From Tropicimonas_B omnivorans (GTDB lineage: Bacteria > Pseudomonadota > Alphaproteobacteria > Rhodobacterales > Rhodobacteraceae): a stretch of 64,000 nucleotides of DNA. Below are positions 8,126-16,970 of the stretch, in pieces. The notes under the pieces are model-generated. The model did not search any database. It saw nothing but the letters and a program-made list of their open reading frames with translations, and was not told where the DNA came from. Position numbers and translations under genes: made by a program. The number at the start of each line of letters is the position of its first letter. Position 1 is the stretch's first letter. The DNA lies in the NCBI RefSeq assembly GCF_031846565.1, contig NZ_JAVRHL010000002.1:372001-436000 (forward strand), read 5' to 3'.

Positions 8126-9559
8126 TCAGCCTGCAAGAAGCACGTGGCGCGCTTGTGTGTAGTCGAGGAGGGACTGCATCGACAGATCCGAACCGTACCC
8201 GGAATTCTTCATGCCGCCATGGGGCATCTCCGTGGCGAAGACGCCGTGCGTGTTGATCCATGTGACGCCGTACTCAAGCCGGTCGGCGATCTGCATCGCC
8301 GCCGCGCCGTTTTGCGACCAGACGGAGGAGGCGAGCCCGTATTCGGAGGCGTTGGCCCAGCGGAGTGCCTCGTCCGGTTCCGAGAACGGGGTGACGGTCA
8401 CGACGGGGCCGAACACCTCCTTCTGGACGATTTCGGCATCGATCGGCGCGCGTACCAGCGTCGGCTCGAAGAAATAGCCGTTGCCGTCCGGGGCGTGGCC
8501 GCCGACGACGATCTCGGCGCCGCCCTCGCGGGCGCGGGAGACGAAGCCGTCGATCCGGTCGCGCTGAGCGGCGGAGATCACGGGGCCGAACTCGACGCCC
8601 TCGTCGTTCGGTGCGCCCCACGTGATGTCCTTCACCATCGCCTCGAGCTTGGCGGTCAGCTCGTCCGCGATGGCGGCATCGGCGAGGACGCGGCAGGCCG
8701 CCGTGCAATCCTGACCGGCATTGTAGAAGGACGCTTCCCTCAGCGTGGAGGCGACCGCGTCCAGATCGGCGTCCTTCATGACGATCACCGGGGCCTTGCC
8801 GCCGAGCTCCAGATGCGTGCGCTTGATGACGTTCGCGGCGGCGGAGCGCAGGACGGCGCGGCCGGTCCGGACGTCCCCGGTCAGGGAGATCATCCGCACG
8901 AGGTCATGCTCGATCAGCTTGCGGCCAACCGCCTCGCCGCCGCCGCAGAGGATGTTCACCACGCCCTTGGGCAGGACGTCGCTGAGGATCCGGCCGAGGG
9001 CGAGAAGGCTGAGCGGTGTGTTCTCGGACGGCTTGATGACCACGGTGTTGCCCGCCGCAAGGGCAGGGGCGAGCTTCCAGGCGGCCATCAGTAGCGGGTA
9101 GTTCCAGGGCGCGATGGAGGCGACGACGCCGATCGGATCGCGCCGCAGCATGGAGGTCATTCCGGGGGCGCGGTAGCCGTTCGCGGCGACGCCGGGGATG
9201 TTTCGCGCGGCTGTGGCGAAGTAGCGGAACACATCCGTCACGTTCGGGATCTCGCCGCCGGCGACGAACCGCGCGACCTTGCCGGCATTCAGCGATTCGA
9301 GTGCTGCGAGACCCTCGGCTTCCGCGTCGATCCGGTCCGCGATGGTCCAGAGCAGGCGCGAGCGCTCCTTCGGCGTCGTGCGGCGCCAGTCCTGGAAGGC
9401 GCGGTGGGCGGCCTGGACGGCGTGGTCGATCTGGTCGGGCGCGGCGGAGCCGACATCGGCGATCACCTCGCCCCTCGAAGGATCGCGCGCGGGCTCCGGC
9501 GCGGCACTTCCGTCCACGTAGTCACCGTCGATCAGCAGTCGGGTCTCGAAGTCGCTCAT
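8126..9559 (-). CDS. Aldehyde dehydrogenase, gamma-aminobutyraldehyde dehydrogenase type
   Basis: 477 aa from ATG 9559, the first Met with the usual MSDFETRLLIDGDYVDG beginning. AAGGA lies about 9 nt upstream, inside the end of the ATPase gene. The NAD-binding and catalytic residues are present: Asn in APWNYP near residue 141, Glu in LELGGKAPVIV near 240, and Cys in GQDCTAACR near 275. The GQDCTAAC context is typical of PatD-like aminobutyraldehyde dehydrogenases, which oxidise 4-aminobutanal from putrescine to GABA. Position within a polyamine transporter operon supports this. A betaine-aldehyde-type substrate remains possible. Confidence 0.8.
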   Translation of the reverse strand: MSDFETRLLIDGDYVDGSAAPEPARDPSRGEVIADVGSAAPDQIDHAVQAAHRAFQDWRRTTPKERSRLLWTIADRIDAEAEGLAALESLNAGKVARFVAGGEIPNVTDVFRYFATAARNIPGVAANGYRAPGMTSMLRRDPIGVVASIAPWNYPLLMAAWKLAPALAAGNTVVIKPSENTPLSLLALGRILSDVLPKGVVNILCGGGEAVGRKLIEHDLVRMISLTGDVRTGRAVLRSAAANVIKRTHLELGGKAPVIVMKDADLDAVASTLREASFYNAGQDCTAACRVLADAAIADELTAKLEAMVKDITWGAPNDEGVEFGPVISAAQRDRIDGFVSRAREGGAEIVVGGHAPDGNGYFFEPTLVRAPIDAEIVQKEVFGPVVTVTPFSEPDEALRWANASEYGLASSVWSQNGAAAMQIADRLEYGVTWINTHGVFATEMPHGGMKNSGYGSDLSMQSLLDYTQARHVLLAG

Positions 9560-9560
9560 G

Positions 9561-10631
9561 TCAGGTGTCCTTGGAGGTCTTTTCGGTCTCAGGGGGGAGA
9601 ATGCGGATACGGTCCGCGTCGAACACGAGGCCGACCTTCGAGCCCACCTCATGCGTCGGCGTCGTACCGGTCAGGACGCGGAGATCCTGCCCGGCGAGGC
9701 GAAGTATATAGCGGCTCCGCGCGCCGAGATAGACGCGTGTCGCGACCTCCGCAGTCAAATTCGCGTCGCCTTCCCCGGACAGGGTGATGTCCTCCTGTCG
9801 CAGCGCCAGGGTGCAGGCCCCTTCGGCGGTGTCCGCGGGCAGCGCGACGGTCTGCCCGTCCTCGAGTTCGGCGATGGCTGTCCCGCCGACGCGGCGGACG
9901 GTCGCCGGCAAGAGGTTCGAGGCGCCGAGGAAGGATGAGGCGAAAGGCGTGGCAGGGCTGGAATAGATCTCATCCGGCGCGCCTTCCTGTTCCACCTTTC
10001 CCTTGTTCAGAAGAACGATGCGATCCGACAGCGACAGCGCCTCCTCCTGATCATGGGTGACGAAGATCGTCGTCAGACCGAGCCGGCGGTGGATCTCGAT
10101 CAGTTCGACCTGCATGTCTTCGCGGAGCCGCGCGTCGAGGTTCGACAAGGGCTCGTCGAGCAGCAGGACCTTGGGCTTGGAGACGATGGCGCGCGCGAGC
10201 GCGATCCGCTGCTGCTGACCGCCCGAGAGCTGCGAGATCTTGCGCTCCGCGAGATGCCCCAGCTGAACCGTCTCCAGCGCGTCGGCGACCCTCTCACGCT
10301 GCTCCGCCTTCGTTCCAATCCTGCGCATCCGCAGGGGAAAGCGAACGTTCTCGGCGACGCTCAGGTGCGGCAGGAGAGCGTAGGACTGGAACATCATCGC
10401 GATATCCCGCTTCTCGGGCGGCAGTCCGGTCACGTCCTGCCCGCCAAGCTCCACACGCCCCTCCGTCGCGCCCTCGAGCCCGGCGACGATCCTCAGAAGC
10501 GTGGTCTTGCCGCAGCCCGAGGCGCCCAGAAGGCTGATGAACTCGCCGGAGGCGATGTCCAGCGAGATGCCGTGCAGCACCTCGACGGAGCCGAAGGATT
10601 TCTTGATCTGGTGTAGTCTGACGTCTGCCAT
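9561..10631 (-). CDS. potA: Polyamine-type ABC transporter ATP-binding protein (PotA-like)
   Basis: 356 aa. Walker A GASGCGKTT near residue 37, signature LSGGQQQR near 133, Walker B LLLDEPLSNLD near 155, H-loop THDQEEAL, and a C-terminal TOBE regulatory domain from about 240. This is the layout of PotA/PotG spermidine-putrescine ATPases. The stop is one base before the dehydrogenase ATG; the start is 6 bp after the permease stop. Fe3+ or thiamine importers share this architecture, so the substrate is inferred from neighbours. Confidence 0.87.
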   Translation of the reverse strand: MADVRLHQIKKSFGSVEVLHGISLDIASGEFISLLGASGCGKTTLLRIVAGLEGATEGRVELGGQDVTGLPPEKRDIAMMFQSYALLPHLSVAENVRFPLRMRRIGTKAEQRERVADALETVQLGHLAERKISQLSGGQQQRIALARAIVSKPKVLLLDEPLSNLDARLREDMQVELIEIHRRLGLTTIFVTHDQEEALSLSDRIVLLNKGKVEQEGAPDEIYSSPATPFASSFLGASNLLPATVRRVGGTAIAELEDGQTVALPADTAEGACTLALRQEDITLSGEGDANLTAEVATRVYLGARSRYILRLAGQDLRVLTGTTPTHEVGSKVGLVFDADRIRILPPETEKTSKDT

Positions 10632-10637
10632 ATCGGA

Positions 10638-11441
10638 TCAGGAACTCGCGAATCTCTGCACGCCGAGCATGCGGTCGATGATGAGGATGAGGCCGACCGT
10701 CAGGGCGATCATGATCGTTGAGACGGCGGCCACGGAGGGGTCGGGACTGAATTCGAGCTGGCCGTAGATCTGCACCGGAAGGGTGGTGAGGCCCGGCTTG
10801 CGCAGGAACAGCGAGACGACCGCCTCGTCGAACGAGATGTTGAAGGCGAAGAAGGCGCCGGCGGCGAGGCCCGGAAGGCATTGCGGCACCACGACAAGCC
10901 AGAGCCGCTGGACGCGGCCCGCCCCCATCGTCTGTGCTGCTTCCTCCAGAAAGGGATCGCTCTCCGACAGCACCGCCAGCGTCGTGCGCACGACGTAGGG
11001 GATGGTGATCACGGTGTGGCCGATCCAGATCGTGACGATGGTGACGGGGCCGAAGATCGCGCTCCACAGCATCAGCATCCCGATGGCATAGATGATCGTC
11101 GGCAGAACGAGGGGCGAGAGGAAGAACGTCGCGAGGGCGCCGGAGCCGGGCAGGACGCGGCGGTTGATCGCGATGGCCGCCGCACCGCCGCAGAGCGTGG
11201 AGGTCAGAGTCACGAGAAGCGCCACCCGGAAGGAGATCCACGCCGCGCCGAGATATGAATCCGACGACAGGACCTCCTTGTACCACCGCAGGGACAGCCC
11301 GTCCGGCGGGAAGGAGATGAACTGGCTCTCGGACACCGATACCCCGATCACGACGACGAGCGGCGCGAGGAGGAACAGGCCGGTGGCGAGGACGAAGATC
11401 CATGCGGCGATGCGAACGGGCCGGGAGATTGCGCCGACCAT
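10638..11441 (-). CDS. potC: Polyamine-type ABC transporter permease (PotC-like)
   Basis: 267 aa starting at ATG 11441, which shares one base with the stop of the upstream permease (TGATG). About six transmembrane helices, beginning at residue 8 (IAAWIFVLATGLFLLAPLVVV). The inner-membrane ABC signature EAAQTMGAGRVQRLWLVVVPQCLPGLAAGAF (residues about 155-185) contains the conserved G and P of the EAA loop. It forms the channel with the next permease. Confidence 0.87.
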   Translation of the reverse strand: MVGAISRPVRIAAWIFVLATGLFLLAPLVVVIGVSVSESQFISFPPDGLSLRWYKEVLSSDSYLGAAWISFRVALLVTLTSTLCGGAAAIAINRRVLPGSGALATFFLSPLVLPTIIYAIGMLMLWSAIFGPVTIVTIWIGHTVITIPYVVRTTLAVLSESDPFLEEAAQTMGAGRVQRLWLVVVPQCLPGLAAGAFFAFNISFDEAVVSLFLRKPGLTTLPVQIYGQLEFSPDPSVAAVSTIMIALTVGLILIIDRMLGVQRFASS

Positions 11442-12259
11442 CAGCGTGTCCCCCCGCCGAGACGTGCATAGGGCACGAGAATGAGAAGGACCCCAACGAA
11501 GAGGATCACGGCCTGCGCCGCGGCGAAGGGCCAGTCGAGCGTCTGCGTCACCGAGCGGTAGATCGAGGCGGCGAGGACCTGGATCCGGGAGCCGCCGAGA
11601 AGGTTCGGGGTGACGAAGGAACTGGCCGACAGGGTGAAGCACAGGAGCGACCCCGCCACGATGCCGGGGAGCGCGAGCGGCAGGACCACGGTCCGCAGTG
11701 TCGCGCCGAAGCCGCATCCCATCGTCCGCGCGGCTTCCTCGAGGCGGGTGTCGATCCGCGAGACGACGCCGAGGATGGAGAGGGTCATGAAGGGCAAGAG
11801 AACCTGGACCATGCCGATGACGATCGCGCTCTCCGTCTGCATGATGGAGAAATTGCGCCCCGCGAGGCCGAGGGAGCGCAGGATGTCGGGGACGAGGCCG
11901 GAGCGGCCCAGGAGCACCATCCAGCCGAACGTGCGCACGACGACGGAGGTCATCAGCGGCAGGATCACGAGGACGATCAGCCACAGGCGCATCCGCGGCC
12001 CGACTCGCGCCATGATGTAGGCGAGCGGAAAGCCGATCAGGGCGCAGATCGCCGTGATCAGGAGCGAGAGCCGCACCGTTCGCCACAGCACACCGAGGTA
12101 GTAGGGATCGCCGAGAAAACGGGTGAAGTTCGCAAACGTCAGACCCTCCTCCCCCTGCACCGACAGAAGCAGCATCTGGGCGATGGGCACGAAGAAGGCC
12201 ACGGCGAGCAACAGCAGGCCGGGCAGGGCGAGGATCAGGTTCTCCGCACGGTCGCTCAA
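11441..12259 (-). CDS. potB: Polyamine-type ABC transporter permease (PotB-like)
   Basis: 272 aa, about six transmembrane helices, the first at residues 9-30 (ILALPGLLLLAVAFFVP). The EAA loop reads EEAARTMGCGFGATLRTVVLP and is followed by PGIVAGSLLCF. It overlaps the PotC-like gene by one base and lies 82 bp after the binding-protein gene; that gap holds an 11-bp hairpin. It is the partner permease of the importer. Confidence 0.87.
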   Translation of the reverse strand: MSDRAENLILALPGLLLLAVAFFVPIAQMLLLSVQGEEGLTFANFTRFLGDPYYLGVLWRTVRLSLLITAICALIGFPLAYIMARVGPRMRLWLIVLVILPLMTSVVVRTFGWMVLLGRSGLVPDILRSLGLAGRNFSIMQTESAIVIGMVQVLLPFMTLSILGVVSRIDTRLEEAARTMGCGFGATLRTVVLPLALPGIVAGSLLCFTLSASSFVTPNLLGGSRIQVLAASIYRSVTQTLDWPFAAAQAVILFVGVLLILVPYARLGGGTR

Positions 12260-12295
12260 GATATCTCTCCGGGAGGGGACGGCAGCCAGGGGATG

Positions 12296-12323
12296 CGCCG
12301 GGCCCGGACGGGGGCCCGGCGCG
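12296..12323 (-). ncRNA. Very stable intercistronic hairpin after the binding-protein gene
   Basis: A perfect 11-bp stem, GCGCCGGGCCC (12296-12306) with GGGCCCGGCGC (12313-12323), and a 6-nt loop. It lies 18 bp after the binding-protein stop on the minus strand. No U-tract follows. Hairpins in this place usually protect the upstream mRNA from 3' exonucleases or attenuate transcription, giving more binding protein than permease. It is an RNA element inside the operon, not an independent gene. Confidence 0.7.
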
Positions 12324-12341
12324 ATATATGCCGGCGGCGAG

Positions 12342-13376
12342 TTATCGCGCGATGGTGCGGTTCCACTGGTCGACCCAGTCGGAGCGGTTTTCCTCGATCT
12401 TGATCGGATCGAAGCGGATCAGCCCTTCGACGGCTTCTGCGCCCAGGACGACATCGGCGGCGACGTCATCGGCCAGCTCGACCGTGCTGTTGGTCGGGGA
12501 GTAGCGCAGCGCTTCGGCGAAGCACGCCTGCGCCTCGGCGGAGATCGTCCGGTCGATGAACTGCGTCGCCAGCTCCTGGTTGTCCCGTCCGGCCACGAGG
12601 TTCGCCGTGATGAAGCTCGCGGGCGTGCCTTCCTCGCCCTGCACGAAACGCGCGGGCAGGCCGGCGCTGGACAGGGTGTAGGCGTAGTCGGACGCGTAGG
12701 GCGCGATCCAGGCGTCGTTCTGCGCGAACTCCTGCTGGATCTCCGGCGAGGTCGAGACGACGAAGGCGCCGTTCTCGAGCAGCTGCGACACCGCGTCGAG
12801 GCCGGGCTGGATATCGTCGAGCGAGCCGCCCTGAACCTGGTTCAGCATCAGGAAGCCGAGCATCCCGTAGCCGTTCGAGATATCCGTGAGGACGATGTGG
12901 TCGGCATAGGTGCCGTCCATCAGGTCGGCCCAGGCGGTGGGCGTCTCGGGGGCGGTCTCCTCGTTGTAGACGAGGCCGATGGCCGCGATGGAGTAGGCCG
13001 GGCCTTCTCCGCCTTCGAGGTTGGTCCTGGCGAAGTCGTAGAGATTGCCGGCATTCTCGAGCGCGGCGGGGTCGATCGGAGACAGAAGCCCCTCCTCGGC
13101 GCCGACGATTTCCTGGCCGCCCGAGAAGTGGATGACGTCGAATTGCGGGGCGCTGGCCTGGGCGCGGAGCTGCGCGAAGGCGTCGGCCGAATAGGCGGTG
13201 ACGATCTGCACCGTGGCGCCGGTGGCCTCCTCGAAGGGCGTGATCACGCATTCGCGGTGCGCTTCTTCATAGGCGCCGCCGAAGGAGTTGATCGTCAGCG
13301 TCTGCCCCTGGGCGAAGGCGCCGCCGGCGCTGACCGCGAGGCCCGCCAGGGCAAGGGTGGAAGTCATGGTCTTCAT
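12342..13376 (-). CDS. potD: Polyamine-type ABC transporter substrate-binding protein (PotD-like)
   Basis: 344 aa from ATG 13376, with a Sec signal peptide (MKTMTSTLALAGLAVSAGGAFA, cleavage before QGQ). The mature protein begins TLTINSFGGAYEEAHRE, the typical start of PotD/PotF-like class D binding proteins. Internal landmarks are FDVIHFSGGQEIVGAEEGLLSP and QFIDRTISAEAQ. The frame is open upstream of the signal peptide, but that part is not protein-like. Spermidine/putrescine is the best guess given the downstream aldehyde dehydrogenase; other amines or organic acids are possible. Confidence 0.83.
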   Translation of the reverse strand: MKTMTSTLALAGLAVSAGGAFAQGQTLTINSFGGAYEEAHRECVITPFEEATGATVQIVTAYSADAFAQLRAQASAPQFDVIHFSGGQEIVGAEEGLLSPIDPAALENAGNLYDFARTNLEGGEGPAYSIAAIGLVYNEETAPETPTAWADLMDGTYADHIVLTDISNGYGMLGFLMLNQVQGGSLDDIQPGLDAVSQLLENGAFVVSTSPEIQQEFAQNDAWIAPYASDYAYTLSSAGLPARFVQGEEGTPASFITANLVAGRDNQELATQFIDRTISAEAQACFAEALRYSPTNSTVELADDVAADVVLGAEAVEGLIRFDPIKIEENRSDWVDQWNRTIAR

Positions 13377-13414
13377 GTCGCGTCTCCCTGAAAGAGAATG
13401 GTGAACGAAGCGGC

Positions 13415-13434
13415 GGGCCGCGCTCACGCGGCCC
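13415..13434 (-). ncRNA. Intercistronic hairpin between the DUF3830-like gene and potD
   Basis: A perfect 8-bp stem, GGGCCGCG (13415-13422) with CGCGGCCC (13427-13434), and a 4-nt loop, 7 bp after the first gene's stop. There is no U-tract, so it is more likely an RNA-stability or processing element than a full terminator. Confidence 0.55.
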
Positions 13435-13441
13435 TGCCGTA

Positions 13442-13918
13442 TCACTTCAGCCGGCCGATCTCGACGGTCTTGATGCCGTCCTTGCGGATCGCCTTGCACT
13501 GCTCGGCAACGGCGTCGAGCCCCTCGGTCATGCGACCGAAGTAGGAGCAGGAGATCCAGCCGGTGGGCCCGAACGTGCGGCCGCCATGGGCGTAGAACAT
13601 GCCGATCTCCCAGAACTCGTCGGGGTCGATCTTGAAGAAGTTCTTCGGCTGATAGAACCACAACATGTCGCCGGCTTCGGGCTGAATCGTCTGGTTCTCG
13701 GGCGGCAGGGCGCGGGGATCGAAGGTCCGCGCCTCCTCCGGCAGGCCCATCATGATCTCGGGGCCGGAGAAGATCGCGTGGCTGGCCGGCACGGTGATGG
13801 GCGATTCGAGAGCCCCCCACAGCGCGGCGCAGGTTTCCGGAGCCGTCTCCCAATAAAGAGTGATGATGCCGCTGACATCGGTGTCGGTGAAGGTGAGGTA
13901 GAGCTGCCTGTCTGCCAT
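13442..13918 (-). CDS. DUF3830-like (cyclophilin-fold) small protein heading the polyamine-type operon
   Basis: 158 aa from ATG 13918 (MADRQLYLTFTDTDVSG). It has no signal peptide or membrane segment, so it is probably cytoplasmic. The run SGPEIMMGLPEE, then GDMLWFYQPKNF, WEIGMFYAHGGRTF and GPTGWISCSYFGRM resembles the DUF3830 family, small beta-barrel proteins of cyclophilin-like fold often encoded beside ABC transporters. The biochemical role is not established. Being the first gene of a polyamine-type operon suggests a role in binding or turning over the imported compound. The family call is from memory of the pattern. Confidence 0.6.
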   Translation of the reverse strand: MADRQLYLTFTDTDVSGIITLYWETAPETCAALWGALESPITVPASHAIFSGPEIMMGLPEEARTFDPRALPPENQTIQPEAGDMLWFYQPKNFFKIDPDEFWEIGMFYAHGGRTFGPTGWISCSYFGRMTEGLDAVAEQCKAIRKDGIKTVEIGRLK

Positions 13919-14232
13919 GAATGCCGCCTGGTTTGAATAATAGCTGCCATGTTCGCGTCTGATCACGGTGCTGTCCAATGGGAAACGCGCATGAAATTGA
14001 TAAATGAAAGTTATCGAACGTAGCGGCACGCAATCAACTTTGCGAAACAGCACGAAACAACCTAAGAGGGAGCAATCTCTAGTTGCAAAATGAAAAAGCT
14101 AAAATACCCTGAGGGAGGTGGTGCGTTAGCTAGGTGTACGTAGATGTCGACCGGTGTGTCCTGTGTGTACAAAAATGGCAAACAACGCATCCTTTCCGCA
14201 CCGCTTCCTTGCGGGATCCGGGCTCGGGCCCG
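13919..14232. other. AT-richer divergent control region between the polyamine-type and exopolysaccharide operons
   Basis: About 310 bp without a convincing gene, clearly less GC-rich than its flanks between 13925 and 14180. It must contain the promoter of the minus-strand polyamine-type operon and that of the plus-strand polysaccharide operon. A LysR-like palindrome sits at 13999-14015. The glycosyltransferase frame extends up to 14134, but its translation there lacks family similarity. Confidence 0.65.
13999..14015. promoter_or_regulatory. LysR-type operator candidate (GATAA-N7-TTATC)
   Basis: GATAA at 13999-14003 and TTATC at 14011-14015, 7 nt apart. The inner bases give the T-N11-A pattern of LysR-type binding sites. 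The site is 81-97 bp upstream of the start of the minus-strand operon whose last gene encodes a LysR regulator, a usual position for an activator site. Assignment to that regulator is inferred. Confidence 0.4.
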
Positions 14233-15507
14233 GTGAAGGTTCTCATCCTGGGGTTGAATTCCCAGCCGGAACGAACCGGGATCGCCGTCTATACCAGCGG
14301 ACTTGCACGGTACCTCGCGGAGCGGGGCGCCACGATCCGCCATATCGCCGGGCAACCCTACTATCCCGGCTGGGCCGTCGCCGAGGGGCATTCGCGCTTT
14401 CTATGGCAGCGGCGCCAGGCCGCGCCGGGGCTCGGCGTCCTCCACTGCCCCCATTACGTTCCGCCTCGCCCGAACGGCATCGTTCGCATTCTGCATCACC
14501 TGTCCTTCGCGGCCTCGTCCGCGCTTCCCGCCGCCTGGTCCGCCATCCGCTTCCGGCCGGACATCGTGTTCACGGTCGCACCCTCCCTCGCCTCCGCCCC
14601 GGTCGCCCTCGCCGCGGCCGCGCTCGCAGGGGCGCCCGCCTGGCTCCATGTGCAGGATCTCGAGGTGGACGCGGCCGGTGCGACCGGGCTGATGAGGGAC
14701 GGGCCGGTGCTGCGCCTTGCCCGCGCCCTCGAACGTGCGATCCTGAGGCGCTTCGACCGGGTGAGCACGATCTCCGCCCCGATGAAGCGGCGTCTCGCCG
14801 CCAAGGGCGTTTCTGAGACGCGACTTACGGAGTTCCGCAACTGGGCCGACATCGCCGCCATCGCGCCCTTCGAGGGGCCGTCCCCGATGCGGCAAATCCT
14901 CGGCCTCAACCGCCCGCGCATCGCCCTCTACTCGGGAAGCCTCTCCCGTAAGCAGGGCGTCGAGCTTCTGGCCGGCGTGGCGCGGGCGCTGGAGAAGCGG
15001 GACGATCTGACCCTCCTCGTCTGCGGCGACGGGCCGTCGCGGGCGGAGCTGGAGGAGCTGTGCCGCGGTCTGGACAATGTCGCCTTTCGCCCGCTCCAAC
15101 CGCCCGAGCGGCTGAGCGCGCTTCTCGGCGCGACGGACGTGCACCTCTTGCCGCAGATGGGCAGCGCCGCCGATCTCGTGCTGCCGTCCAAGCTCACCAA
15201 CATGCTCGCATCGGCCCGCCCGGTCGTCGCCACCGCCGCTCCGGGAACCGCCCTTGCCGAAGAGGTCGCCGGCTGCGGGATCGTGACGCCGCCGGGAGAT
15301 GCCGCCGCGATGGCGCATGCGGTCGGCCGCCTTCTGGACGATGAGCCCTTGCGTCTCTCCCTTGGCCGCGCGGCCCGCGCGCGCGCGCTGTCGCGCTGGG
15401 ACGGCTCCGCGATCCTCGCGCGCGCAGCCGCGGAGATGGAGGCGCTGGCCCGTGCCTCCGACACGGCGCGCGCGTCCGTCCCTCTCGATGCGGAGCGGGG
15501 CGGATGA
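14233..15507 (+). CDS. WcaI-like glycosyltransferase (GT4 family)
   Basis: 424 aa from GTG 14233 (VKVLILGLNSQPERTG). This is the usual start of WcaI-type glycosyltransferases, with GIAVYTSGLARYLAERG next. The GT-B C-terminal domain has LYSGSLSRKQGVELL near 245 and the donor-site region LPSKLTNMLASARPVVATA near 340. It transfers a sugar from a nucleotide donor during repeat-unit assembly on the inner leaflet. It is the first gene of an operon whose genes overlap by four bases almost throughout. The frame is open to 14134, but that extension has no family resemblance. Confidence 0.82.
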   Translation: MKVLILGLNSQPERTGIAVYTSGLARYLAERGATIRHIAGQPYYPGWAVAEGHSRFLWQRRQAAPGLGVLHCPHYVPPRPNGIVRILHHLSFAASSALPAAWSAIRFRPDIVFTVAPSLASAPVALAAAALAGAPAWLHVQDLEVDAAGATGLMRDGPVLRLARALERAILRRFDRVSTISAPMKRRLAAKGVSETRLTEFRNWADIAAIAPFEGPSPMRQILGLNRPRIALYSGSLSRKQGVELLAGVARALEKRDDLTLLVCGDGPSRAELEELCRGLDNVAFRPLQPPERLSALLGATDVHLLPQMGSAADLVLPSKLTNMLASARPVVATAAPGTALAEEVAGCGIVTPPGDAAAMAHAVGRLLDDEPLRLSLGRAARARALSRWDGSAILARAAAEMEALARASDTARASVPLDAERGG

Positions 15508-16970
15508 CGGGCGGAACCCTCCCTGCCGCGCATCCGCGCCTCGCCGCCGCGATCTGGCTGACGGGAGCGTCGCATCTCTGCCTCGCGGCGGGGCATCTGG
15601 CGCTCGGCTCGGACCGGTTCCTGACGGCGTCGATGGGGGCCATGTCGCTCTGGGGGATCTCTCGGCTGATGCGGGACGAGATCTGGCCCGGGGACTACTA
15701 CGTCTTCGCACTCGGCATCTATTCGGGGACAGCCGCGCTCGCGGTGAAGCTGGCCTACGCCCAGCCCCTCCAGTCGAACCTCCAGCAGCCTGGAATGGCC
15801 TGCGCGATCCTCCTTGGCGGCTTCGTGGCGGCCGCGGGCGCGGCGGAGATCGCGCGCTTCGTCGCCCGCCATGTCGTTCGGCCGGCAACGGTGCGGGCCT
15901 GGGCGGATCCGGGGCTGCTCGCGCGCGCCTATCCCTGGCTCCTGGCGGCGGGAGCGGCGTTCCTTCTTCTGCACGTCGCTGTGCGTCCGCGCATGGTCGC
16001 CGGTGTCCTGCACCAGACGGACGGCTTCGGCGGCTTCGGCGGCTTCACCTTCCTGCTCACCCTCGGCATCGCGGCAGCCTCCCGCCGGCTCCTGATCGAC
16101 GGCGCGCGAGGCCCGTTCCGGGTCCTCATCCTCGCCGGGATCGCGATGGTGACGCTGTCGCTCGTGGCGAACACGAAGCGGGAGGTGTTCGAGTTCGGGG
16201 TCTGCCTCCTCCTCGGGCTCCTGGCCGCAAGGGCCCGGCTGAGGATCCTGCCGTCGCTTGTGGCCATCGGTGCCGCGGCCGTCATCGCGCTCTACGTCTC
16301 GCCGGTCATCCATCTGATGCGGAATGACTTTCTCGAGATCGGGCTGATGGATCGCGTGCTCGAGGGCTGGACCATTCTCAAAGCGCACGGCTTTGACCCT
16401 GCCGCCCTTGCCGAAGAGGAGGCGAGGTTCTTCGCCGGCTTCTCCTACGCCTATCGCGAGGCGGGCAGCTACGTCTTCCCGGAGCGCGGCGCCTTCGACC
16501 GCTTCATGCTCATCCTGCCCGTCGACCAGGTCGCGCGGATGGCTCTCGAGGGCGAAGTGATGGGGGTGCGACCCTTCGCGAGGGAGGCCCTGGAGGGGAT
16601 CCTGCCGTCGATCCTGATCGACAAGAGCGTGATGGTCGGCTCCGATCGCGTGGCCTGGGCTTACGGGATCCGCGAATACGGCAGCTCCGCGCGGCCGGTC
16701 CTCGGCTTCACCGCAACGGCGCTCGCGATGGGCGGGCCCGTCGCCGTGATCGCAGCGCCGATCCTGGTTCTGTTGCCGATCCTGATCGCCTTCAACATCG
16801 CGTTCGGTCATCTCAGGGCCTCCGCTCTCGGGCACGGCTTCATCGCGATCACCTGGTACCTGGCGGAGCAGGGCGTGGATTCGCTGATCTCCTTTGCCGG
16901 GCGGAACGCAGTGCTGATGTGGGTCGTCTCGGCGCTTCTGGCCACCTGGTGGAGGGAGCGGGGGGCATGA
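15504..16970 (+). CDS. Polysaccharide polymerase-like membrane protein (Wzy-type candidate)
   Basis: 488 aa, ATG overlapping the previous TGA (ATGA). It is strongly hydrophobic, with about ten or more membrane segments and a large polar loop around residues 270-370 (MRNDFLEIGLMDRVLEG to SSARP), the layout of O-antigen/capsule polymerases. No catalytic motif can be named, because Wzy proteins share little sequence. Position beside a Wzx-like flippase and several glycosyltransferases supports a polymerase. A ligase-like role cannot be excluded. Confidence 0.6.
   Translation: MTGGTLPAAHPRLAAAIWLTGASHLCLAAGHLALGSDRFLTASMGAMSLWGISRLMRDEIWPGDYYVFALGIYSGTAALAVKLAYAQPLQSNLQQPGMACAILLGGFVAAAGAAEIARFVARHVVRPATVRAWADPGLLARAYPWLLAAGAAFLLLHVAVRPRMVAGVLHQTDGFGGFGGFTFLLTLGIAAASRRLLIDGARGPFRVLILAGIAMVTLSLVANTKREVFEFGVCLLLGLLAARARLRILPSLVAIGAAAVIALYVSPVIHLMRNDFLEIGLMDRVLEGWTILKAHGFDPAALAEEEARFFAGFSYAYREAGSYVFPERGAFDRFMLILPVDQVARMALEGEVMGVRPFAREALEGILPSILIDKSVMVGSDRVAWAYGIREYGSSARPVLGFTATALAMGGPVAVIAAPILVLLPILIAFNIAFGHLRASALGHGFIAITWYLAEQGVDSLISFAGRNAVLMWVVSALLATWWRERGA

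Noticed and set aside
11402..12403. Long plus-strand frame antisense to the polyamine permeases
   Set aside because: The translation is dominated by charged low-complexity sequence with no motif. The minus strand encodes recognisable ABC permeases.
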